Of a DNA stretch of 64,000 bases, positions 13,001 to 25,000 are shown in pieces. Under the pieces are notes generated by a model. It did not search any database. It worked only from the letters and a program-made list of their open reading frames with translations, and was not told the origin of the DNA. Position 1 is the first letter of the stretch; each line of letters opens with the position of its first letter. The translations under genes and the position numbers were made by a program. The stretch is from Aurelia coerulea (lineage: Eukaryota; Cnidaria; Scyphozoa; Semaeostomeae; Ulmaridae): assembly GCA_039566865.1 (NCBI GenBank), contig CM076945.1, forward strand, positions 6,871,501 to 6,935,500, in the 5' to 3' direction.

Positions 13001-16000
13001 CACAACTGCACCCAATGTTCCAGTGCTGCTCCCATATTTGGGGTGGGTGGTAGGTGAAACTCGAAACAGGGCCAAGAAGGAACGCCTTGTTTGTGTGTAG
13101 TAGGGGGCTAGGCCTTTTAGATCAACAAAAACTCCTCCAGTCCAAAGTCCCCAGAGCCATTCAATTGATCTCACAGTGCAATCTATTACTACCTATTCTA
13201 ATATCATAGAATCATCAATCCACCAACTTTGGTGCTGCAGACAGAAGCTAGTTCTTTCTCTGGTCGTATTTGTCTTCTAAATTTCTGTCTGCCTGCCATA
13301 ATCGTTGTTGTTGTGAGAGCATCAGCCTCGATAGAATATCACAGGAAAGCCTTCATTGAAATAATTGAAATTTAATTTATTTGGTTTAGAATTTTTGTTG
13401 ACATGGTTGAATGTTTTTGAACAAATTCTTTTGTCGGTTTACTGGAAAATTGTTCCTTTTTAAGTCCCAATGCATTCAAAACATTTTCAATCAATTCTAA
13501 ATATTTTCAAATTAATTTAAAAGTTCCAACAGTGGTTTCCCTGTGATAAAATTGTTAGAACGAAACGAAAACGAGACAGTGAAATTGGCGGGAAAAAGTG
13601 AAATGTTGCCGAGTGTATGTCCCTTGTATGTGTTTTTTCTGTATGGATGGTCCCAAAAACCTCATTTTTACGGATGTTGAAAGAAATCCTAACTGTCTTT
13701 GATCTGGTTGAACCCAAAAGTATCAAAAATTCATATTTTTTAAATCAGCTACCCATAAGTATCAAAAAGATATAATTTTTAAATCAGGTACCCAAAAATA
13801 TCAGATTACAAAGTAAAATCTTACCCATAATTATCGGATGGACCTCCCCGTATATAAAAAGTTCAAGTGACCCCCCTGGGATTACATGGCCGTTGGAGAA
13901 GAAACATTCTGGCAAAAAATTTGCTCGCCCTGTATGAAATCATTGCAAAAAAACCAACTGCCCGTCACCCTTTCCTTAAAAAATGCATCTGCAAACAACA
14001 GATGCTGTATAGTACCACCGATGAATTAGCCAAAGACCATAACAGAATCAATTCCTGTCCTTAAAAGTTTTTGTCAACTAAAAAATATACTTTGAAGATG
14101 AAGAGAAAGGGCCGATGAATAGACTTTTTAGCTATTCTGAAAGGAATCAGAATCGAACGATATTTTGCTACATTTTGTAGAATTTTCGAATGTGCACAAT
14201 AGTGATAGAAGCTCTAACGCCACTCGATCGAACGTCGCGTATGAAAATGTATGAAAATAACGCTCGATCCAGGCTCTTTTGTAGAATAGCTAAAAGGTCT
14301 ATTGTTCTTGCAAGTAACTGACAAGAACATTTTGCATCATAATTATACGCATCCTTCCAAGCATTTCTCAACTTGCATGATTCACAATTGTGCCCTCAAA
14401 ATGAGCCATTTTATTTTTCAAACTTCATACTGAGCTCATAAAAAGTTACTGCCCCATTCATATTTGCTTTATAAAGAGTGTTGACCTAGTTCTGTACAAG
14501 CTCAAAGAAAGTAGTTGCCCCTTTACGTTTTGCACCGGCCATGTTATAAAATAAACTTAGCACTGTCCCTAAGCCTGAGGAAATATCATTCTCAATTTTA
14601 ATCCAATATAATGAAAACCGTGATCTAAATTGGTTTAGCTGATGAACCCTTGCTATGAGTTCTTTGAGAAGTAACTCTAAAGATGTACTCTCTAAGCTTG
14701 TTAAATCTAAGCTGATTTTAACTGTAATGTGTCTTTGATAGTTAATAAATGTGGTTTGTTACAATTTATAAATGGCATGGTAACATCCTTTTAAGTTCAA
14801 AAGGACATATCCTTTTTTAAAGAATTTTTGTAAGATAAGGAAAGCATGCAAAATATTTGTTGTCGTGGAAATAGGTTACATTGTGAAGAAAGGTCATATT
14901 AACTAAATGTGGTTACGCTTCTCATGTTTCTATTGGAAAATTAAGAAGCTGTGACGCTGGTCGCTCAGTCAGGCTTCTTAGGAATTCAGAAACAATTTCG
15001 GGGGAGGGCTACTCACTGACATTCACGGACTTTTTGGTGTGCCCTTCATAAGGATGAGTATGCAAGAGAAAATTATTTAATTCTGGGTTTAATTATGGTG
15101 AAAATTCTCCTTATTTGGAGAGCCCCTTGAAAATCAGTACCGCTGAAGGGCTACCCTCCTTAAACATGTGAAACATATGAACAGATAAGTTCGGTTGCAT
15201 AAAACGCGTTAGAAGAAATGAGCAAGAAATTCGCCGGAACGACCTTCGAAATTGTTGTTGCTTCAATAGACCTTTTAGCTATTCTGAATAGCATCAGAAT
15301 GGAACGATATTTTGCTACATTTTGTAGAAATTTTGAATGTGCACAATGTTGATAGAAGCTCTAACGCCACTCGATCGACCCTCGCGCATGAAAGTGTATA
15401 AAAGTAGCGCTCGACCCTGACTTTTGTAGAATGGCTAAAAGGTCTATCTGAGATTTTGATGGCCCTTTGAAATTGAAGATGTCCTCCGTATTGCTTTATT
15501 GATTCCTTTTTGTAGTGACGAAATATTGTTGCCAGAAGCCATAATCTCTTTTTCATGCCCTTCTCATGCCAATTTAATTGATCAAATTTCCATAATATTT
15601 CCATTTCTACAATTATATCTTGGATTCTTCTCTCACTTCATTTCCACATATGTGATTTAGAGTTACAATGAACTTATTTCACTATCACTTTATTTCAATA
15701 CAGCATCTACATCAACTGTCCAACCAACCCATACCACTGTCCCAACGACATCTGCAGCTCCCACAACTTCATCAGGTATGCTATAAAGAAGTAATTCGCT
15801 CCTTGGAGGGCTATTGCTAAGCTTATATGTATCATAAGTATTTCTGGAGAGCATTACCGGAAAACATCAAGCCTCAGCCCGTTAATGGAATTGCTAAATT
15901 CTTTCATTTCATTTTTAACATATTTCTACAGGGTAACAATCTCTATTAATATTTTCTGATGTAAATTTGGCCCTGTTAAAAAACAAAACAAAAAATTGAA

Positions 16001-19000
16001 TAAAGTTACAATATTTACAATTTGTCAAAAGAACTAATAGGCATGCATCTAAATGCAAAGAAAATAGAAAGACGAAAACCATTTAAAAAACATGGGCGGT
16101 ATCAATTATTTTGTTAGTATTTTGAAAGGATCAATTGAGGGCGCCATTTTAGTTTCGGAGCTCAGCTGGTTCTAGAGTCTGGCACCACGATACGAGAAGG
16201 ACTCTTGCCCATTTTTAGTTCTCATCAGCGGGACACGAAGGCCAGACACGGTATTTCTTAGGTTCATGTAACTATTCTCTGAACATTTCGTGATTCGTGT
16301 GCAAGGCTACTCTTCTCCGCCGGTTTCTAGTTCCTTTGTCTATGGTTCTTGGTTCCGTAGTTCTGTAGTCCATGGTTCCGTGATCCGTAAAAAGCGATAA
16401 ATTTGTTTAAAGACCATCGTCGATGTTTCAGCCTTGATTATGTGATCAATTCTCTGTCAGGAGAGACTCTGGATCAGGTTAGGGCCAGATGCATCTACTT
16501 GTGACAATTCTCGCTATCATTTCAAGTTATCATTGCACCTTAGGGTTTGTTTGAACTGATCTGTTGTTTTGAGCCGAATTCCACGGAATGTAGATTGTGT
16601 CCGCAGTTCAATTAATCGGTTATTGCAGTTTTGGAAATCAGTTATTTAGCAAGCGAGTTCGGTTGTTCAGCAAGAAATAGTCGAATAATGGCTATCAACA
16701 TGCCGGTATTGAAGCGGTTCTATCGGCGGTTTTCTACAGCTTGCTACTATTTGAGAGATTTCAGTGTGCCGAAAGCAAACTTTATTCAATCTATTCGAGC
16801 GTTCCCCGTCTAGATACTCTTTCCGGATGTAAATATGGCTCAAACTGGGGCGCATAAATCTTCCATGCAGTTGAACATGACTAAATTTCTGAGCTACTGC
16901 AATCGTGTGTCGCTCCAACTGTACCGAAGTCTATGATTATTGATTTGCTCTCTCATGGATAAGTTCAATCACACGATGCCAAACAACATCTGAAGAGCGT
17001 CAGCGTCCGAAACAGAGCATTGGGCAAATCAGCTAGCCTCACTACATAAGGACCCTCTAGTTACGCTCATATAATTGAGTTGAATTGTTGTTGTTGCTGT
17101 CGCTCCACTGAGGACTCTCTGTGGACCGAAGCGCCATCATCAAGTCAAAGAGCACAGGGAAACAAGAGACTCCAGGTAATAAGTCTACAAATCAGCATCA
17201 GCTGCAAGACTCCATAGACGAAGAAGGGGTAACTCTATGGCAAGGGATTGTTTGATTCAGAGCATAAAGTTTCACATATAAATGCAGAAACAGTTCTAAG
17301 AAGCAAGGGCAGATTCTGTAATTCTGTGGCTTTGTTTGATTTGAATTACTGGGTGAGAGAATTTCATTTGTCTGCAATCGCTATTCGCTTTGAATCGAGA
17401 TGTCAATCAAAAACAACTGCTACTATTGTATTACAAAATCTGCCGTTGTTGTTCTGAGGAGGATGCCCATGAATGATCAAGATTTGATAACTGTACCCCT
17501 TATTTTTGATGCAATATTGGAACGATTAATTACCATCTGATTTATATTTTTATGCTAGGAGTTTGTCAGAACAATCCATGTAAGAATGGAGGTACATGTA
17601 CGCTGGTGAATGGAAGTCCAAAGTGTACATGTATCAGTGGCCTCACGGGAGCATTGTGTGAAACAAGTAAGTAAGCCCGTTCTTAGCTATCAGCCCGCAG
17701 AAACGAAATGCAGCTAAAAGCCCTTTAGAACACTGCTAAGATGACGAAAACTGAACACACTTATGCAATGTAAAGTCATATTGTCAACTGAAGCGTGTAT
17801 CCCGATAGCCGATTACGCTACGCTAAAGATGTCGGTTAGGAACTTTTTATCAAGATGCATTGCGATCTTAAATCGAATTTCCATAGAATCGTCGAAGATT
17901 CGTAATTTTGAATGCAATGCATCTTTGCATAAATTTTCTCAGTGCCATCTTTAGCCTAATGGTCTATTGATCGAATTTTGCATTCTAATTGCTTTCACAA
18001 GTTCTGATGGTGAGGGCCTGGATAGGGTCCAGTTTATCAGAGTAATATTGACCGAAGTGACATCTTTAGAGTCACAGAACAGAAGGAAAAAGGGAGTCTG
18101 GTAGCAGTCACTACGAGCCATTGCTAATTTAGCTCAGTAAAGCCGGTTTTCCACTAGGCGGATTTTTCAGTGCGCAGCGGAGCGGCTATTGTATTTGCAT
18201 TGTTTTGACAAACAATGACCACGTCTTGTCGCTCCGCTACGCGCGTACTTGAAAGTCGGATTGACTTCAACTTTTCCGCCGCGCTCGATGGCGCCAACCA
18301 ATCAAATCGCTCGAAAGCTTTGACACGTGGCATCAAGACAAAAGCCACGAGCAAGACAGGGATTCAAAGTGGCTGATCAAGATGAGGACACACGGAATCC
18401 CTACGGAATGTGCATTGTTCTAAAAACAATAGCCGCTCCGCTGCGCGCGGAAAAATCCGCCTAGTGGAAAACCGGCTTAAATGAGTAGTCATAGCTAGTG
18501 CCGTGGGGAAAAAAAGCTGCAGTGCCACTGGCCCATGGGCGGCCCACACTAGCTGATTGATCCAAAATGTGCCTTGCGTCCTTGTTTTTTTGTTAACTCT
18601 AAATGTAATCTGTTTTTATGTTTCAGCTATAATCACATTGGTTGGTAATGCAACGCTGCCTACATTCGTTTATAAAGGTCAACCTATTGATAACAACTCG
18701 CCGCAATCAGTGAAAGATGATTTGGCAAACAAAAAATCAACTTTATATACTGAATTAGTTGCTCTTCTCCAACCAGAGGTAAGATTTGTGTTATTAAAAT
18801 GCCATTGCTATTTGCAAAGTAACGATTCATTATCCTCCCCCCCCCCATCCAATCGGTTCTGCTCTCATATCGAACAACTCATAAATACGGTAGTAATTTG
18901 GAGCAGACTGTCCAGTTTTATCTTAAAATATGACCACACCGATTAGTTGATATTAGTTTAAAGCATTTCGATAGCTCCTTCCTAAAAATGGACAAATTGG

Positions 19001-22000
19001 CCTAATTTATGGTCTTATGGTTAAGCAGACTAATGAACGTAAAATCTCTATTTGGCCCCCTTTTCTATAAAGTCCCCTCTCTAATAGCCGCCTCCCACTA
19101 ATGTCAAATGCGAGAGGCTACCAAAGGTTTCCTGGTTATTTACCTGAAATAACTTTGAATGTAAAGTGTGACACGGTTTGCGATTATGACCGCGCTGAAT
19201 GTGTGCATTTGGTTCACAAAATTGTATGTTGCTCCTGCATAATATGAAGCAAAAAAGGACCAAGCGCTATCTTTTTGTAACCTTGTCATAAGCTCCATCT
19301 CTAATTGGCGTGCTTTCTTTCAAGCCCCGTTTAGAGTTTCCGAAATTGAATAAGGCCCCCAGGGACTTTAGAGAACTTTTATGGTACGTCTTTTTCTGCT
19401 TGCGTCGTATATTCTTGGTTCAATCGATCAGTTTTGGTTTTTGCGGAGTCACAAATACTTACTTCCTATCATTTTTCAACTGAAATTTTTTTTCGAATTG
19501 TGAACGAATTATAATTCAACATTTTGTCTTTCTTTCTTAGCTCGATGCAAAATTCAAATCAACAAGACCTACTGTAGAAAGCGTCATTATCACAGGTTTC
19601 AGGTATGCTGACGATTGATATGTATTACAAATATTGATTTATTTCAGCTGTTAGATGCAGTTTGGTATTTTACTACCTGTGTGTAGTTTTGGTTTATGTT
19701 TCAATGTTATACCGGGTTAGGAAAAAAACGCTCGGCGTTTGAAAAAATGCTGCTCCCTGAATATCAAAGCAATGATATTGAATGCTGTCTTGTTTTATAG
19801 CTGATATCTTTAGTTACGTTCAGTAATTTACCCAGCTTTAATCAGTTATTCCTTTCCGTGGATATAGAAGATTTTCTCTAGAAAGCTCCTTTGAAAAGCG
19901 TTCCAAAACGAGCGAACACGGCAAGCAAAAGTTCCTTGATTTTACTTCCTTGCAATTATGAAACATATATGTGCTAGCATGCATAAACAAAGAAGATAGG
20001 GCAAAGCTTTTTAATGCTACCTTTCAACGAAAACCATCTTTCAGATTCATGGATGATAAACAGCGATTTGAATTTTTAATGCAAACAAATGATAAACAGC
20101 TGTCAACTATAATACCAAAGTTTATTGAAAAATGTTTAGATAATGTGGACAGGGTGAAACAAACATTATTAGATCCGAAATAGCTTTATTTGACTGCGTA
20201 TTTTTAGTTTTCGTTTTGTGTTGCTGTTCTTATATTAGTAATAGTTTCTGTTTTGTTTATTCTTGTAATAGCTGTAATTAGGCATACAAATGTATTTTTG
20301 TGTTAGGCTATTACAAGAAAGAAAAAATTCTGAAATTCTGAAATTCATTTTGTCCTCTTTGGAGAATGGAATCCCCCGGAATGAGTCTACATACTAGGGG
20401 GAAGACTGTTTCATTCTCTCAAGGGGAAATGCTTGCTATAGAGTATTTTGGTCATTACCGTAAGGTAGACATATTATGAAGATTTGTCAATGGTTTTAGC
20501 ACATTTTTAAAGATTTCTCGAAGGGACTTTCTAGAGAAAATCCCTTGTAAAATCTGATGGGAGAAACCAATTTTAGCCAGGAAATATGCTAAAAATAATT
20601 GTACATGTTGGCTATTCAATCAAATATTGCAAATATCATTGCTTTGATATTTTAGCGAGCTGTAGCCTTTCGATCAGCAGGCATTCTTTCTGACTCACCG
20701 GGTAGTTAAAATAAGCATCGTAACGACCACTGAAGATGAAGGATAAGGGTGGCAACAATTTTACCAAAAGACATTGGTCTCAAGGATTGAATATCAACAT
20801 GCTTAACTTCTTCTTGGAATGCGATGTTCCTGAATTTGTAATCTCTCTCAGCACCTGATGGGCTTGTCCTAATCATGATTTTCGTCGCTTTCTTTCTTAT
20901 CAATTCAATCAATTTTTACTGGTTTTTGGTTCAAGCATTATTTTCAAACGTTCTCTGAAGTGAAATATTTTTCTTTCATCATAGAACTGGCAGTTTGATT
21001 ATCGATTTTGAAGTAGTATTAACAGCAGCACCAAATGAGACCCTAGGAAATCTGGAAATAGCATTCAAGGATTCTATTAATGGTTCCTTATTGGGAACTG
21101 TTGCAAAAGTCCGTCTTACAGGTAACACTCAATAATTTGATTTTCAAATAAAACGATAACTTTATCTTTCCGTTCTGGGTAGGTTGTATACACCCCATTC
21201 ACACTTGCAACTCAAACCTTTTCAAATTCTTATAAATAGTCAAAATAATGAATTTTTTTTATTGCAATGTTAAACTCGTTTTCCAATCTTTCATATTTGA
21301 TATTTTAACACATGAAATGACATATAATTATTTAGTAGATCTTTAGACCTTTAATTCTTCAGACTTTTTTTGTAAGATTGGGATATGCTAAATTTATTGC
21401 AGTTACCATATTCAGTATGGTCCAAGAGGGAAAGCATTTCACATGAAAGAAAAGCTCCTTTTTGGGCATATAAGAAATCTGCTAGCGTCTTTTAAAATCC
21501 ATTTCCGTCATACAAGAAACCAGACAGCCTGATTAAAAATTTTCGATTTTTTATAGGCCGTAATATTTTACTTTCAAGGCTTTTTGAAAATGTATTTGTG
21601 TGCGCTAGCTACAATTATATTTATAATCATCATCTAGCAATATTTCCCCTCAAAATTTGTTTCTTTCTTCAATCTAGACCTGGATGAATGTGCAACAAAG
21701 AGCTACTGCAGTTCAAATGCAATATGTACAAGTTCAACATTTACATACACTTGTGCTTGCAAATCAGGCTATGAAGGAAACGGATTCACATGTACTCTAA
21801 AGGAAACCGGTAAATATCTCTTTTATCTGTTCGTCTTTATTTTCAAATCTAGCAAAAACCTCGTTGACAAAATAAAAACAGAGTCTATTGACGTTGACAA
21901 CAGTGATTTTAACTTGCTGAAATTTTCACTCGTCGTCTTGGTTTTTTTATCATCAACAAAACAATCAAAACATAAAAAAGATTACTCGTTACTGTGCCAT

Positions 22001-25000
22001 CCAAAGCAGGAAAAGACACAAGGTCATCTGGGCCCTACTTCGGATGACCCTTCCAATTATAATACTTTAACAAACAAGAAAGGCACCATGCAAGGTAGCA
22101 TGGTACCAAATACCAAATAATGAAAAATGAAGATTTTCAAAATCAAGATTTTCAAATTTTTCATCCAATCCGGATAAAAAATATACATTTCGAGTTTCAC
22201 GCTAAACACTTTCTTTCACATCCTTTGGAATCCACTAAGGATCTGATTGCCAGCCATCATTCTTCTTGGTGCTAAAGTCAGCTTTCGTGTTTTCGTTTCT
22301 GGTCTAGCTTGTCTTGTTTTTCATTCGGCGCAGAGAGGATCATGGTTGACAATGGGTCTTTCAATTGGTTATGTTCTTTTCGTGCCAGAATCGCTAAACC
22401 ACAATACTATTGCCATGGGTTGCATTAAGTTACTAAAATTAAGAAACATTCTATCAGTCTTGTAAGATTTCTTATTATGATAAAGGATTCCGGTTTGAGC
22501 AAGCAGATCGTATCAACCTCAAAACTGGATTAGTCAGGATGATCAATGACATATTTCGTGTGTTCAGGCTAATGCATGCTTTACATTTGAAAACCGAGCG
22601 GCTGGGGAGCGGGTACTCCCATTGATGGTTCAACTAAACCTTGCCGCCCAGGTTTTCATAAACGACTCGTGTCTAATGTCCACTTTCAGACCAAAGACCC
22701 ATCAACAGGGTGCCCCAAAAATATGTAAGCAGTTTGAATGATTGCTTTGTTGGGGAGATGAGATACGATTTGCCCTAGGAAACTTATGTGTTTTCCCGTG
22801 CAGTTGGTTAATGCTCATGCGCCCGTCAGGGTTTCAACCCAAAACGCTACTGCGCATGAGCATTAACCTAATGCACGGGGGAAGGGGGGCGCATACCTTT
22901 CCTCGGACAAACCGTGTCTCGTCTCCCCAACAATGCTGTGGAGCTGCTATGAATCTGATTTTCCCTCTTGAAATTTTTCTATAGAACAGATTTTAACTAA
23001 GAGTTTGAGACGTTGTTTGCTTAAAGGCGGGAACAAAGGCCAACCAAGAGATGGCACGTGCAAGGCATGCTGGATGAAACAGACCCTAAGCTTAAATCTG
23101 ATAAGTAATTGTTGATTTATGAAGCAAGAAAGTCAAAGTTACTGTTTGCCTCAAAACCGTAGGATTTCATATTCTCCATCAACGTCAGAATCAAAGAAAT
23201 TGAGTGAAAAGAGGATCTAGCCCAGTTTTCTAATTTCCTCGGGTTAAACACGTTGTCATAAATTAGCTTCTATGATAACGAAGAGGAAAGATATACTTAA
23301 AACTGGTGATATGCAGCCCAAGCACTAAAAGTAATTTACATGTGTAATCCATTTAAATCAACAAGTTTGCATTCCAAAGGCTTCCTGGCAAATATTCTCG
23401 AGCTATTTAGTCATTTATTACCCCCAGATGTGTTTCCTGGTAAAAATGTAAGGTTAGGGTTTATTTGGCGATAGAGTTCAAGATATAAGCCTCATTAAAG
23501 AGATAAATCCTCTGGTTTTTAGGCAATCAATCATTTAGACTTTCTTGCTCCATAAATCAGCAATTACTTGTCAGATTTGACTCAAAGTTGGCACCAAACT
23601 CTAAATTGAAATCTCTTCTATTCACAAATCAAAAGAACAGGGTTTCATGGCGCCTTCACAGTAGCCATTCAAACAGTGCACATGTTTTGTGGAAGACCCT
23701 GTATCTAAGGATAATTTTGAAGTCTTTGGTCCTTTTCGCACCTATTTTACAGCCTTTTGATTCTGGCCTGGTTTAGTGTTTTCCAGCTCGTCAAACGTTG
23801 CTTGATCTATACTGGTTCGAATTCCGCAGCTGAATGCGGGATCTTCGGGATATCGGTCTCTTAAAATACGATCTTGATGATACAGTGGAGCCTCCATTAA
23901 CGGACACCTCTATACAACGGACACCTCCAAAAACAGACAAATATTTTCGTCTCAAAATCGAGTATTACAAAAGATGACACCTCCATACAGCGGACACCTC
24001 TCTTTAACGGTCAATAACATTGGTCCCACAGGTGTTCTTTATATGGAGGTTCCACTATATATTTATTGACTATAAGGATGGTCTATTTTTGAAGGATTTC
24101 CGAATAATATGACCTTTTTCTCTTGTCTTGTAGACTATCGACTATTGGCAATTGGACTTTCCGTGGGCATAGTGTGCTTTCTCTTCTTGCTATTTTTATT
24201 ACTGCTGTTGCTGAGACGAAGAAGGAGGAAGAAGTAAGCTTGAATAATTATTAACATTTTTGTTCATCATTGATGATACTTACACGTTTTTTTTATAAGA
24301 AACCTGGATCAGCACTTAGTACTAAAAGTTTCTTAATTTCGCATGAAAATTTCGGTGTTTTAGTAGTAAAAGTTTCTTAATTAGTTTCTTATTTTTTGGG
24401 CCTAAAATTGCAGTATTGTTCGAAGTTGAGCCTTCTTCTCGAGAAAGGGCTTCCATTTTGCATTGACATTGTCATCAAGAAGAAGCCATGCACATCAAGG
24501 CAAAAATTTACCAATTTTGCAGTTAAAAATCAAGAAAAGACGAATGTACCTTTGTTAGAGAGACATAGAATAAGAGAGACATACAGAAATAAAGTTTTAG
24601 AGTTTCTTAACTGCTCTTGAGCGTAGTACTAGAGTTTCTTAAATTTTTGGTCATCGTAGTACTAGCTTCTTATAAACCAGTTTCTTATAAAAAAAAACGT
24701 GTATTACAATGACGCCCAGTTTTCTCAACGTCGCAAATACCGACTGTTCAGCGATTATCATTTTGCAATGTTCACGAGGGCACGGGAAGTAAACTTGAAG
24801 ATCGCCTTGAAACTCGTAAGAAGCTCTGAGTACTCAAATACTGATGATTTAAAGTAACTTTCAGTACTGGCTCAAATTCTTAGTTTCTTAAAAAGATAAG
24901 TGTATGTCGGCATTCTGGCACATACAAAGTAGCAAAGGTAGTGAAGTTCCATGGCGCATCCGGAGAGGAGTCACATAATTATATTTCAACATGTGTCCTC

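Noticed and set aside
16631..17457. Short + strand frames in the intron before the pre-SEA EGF
   Set aside because: No homology is recognisable and they lie next to a LINE scrap; treated as intron.
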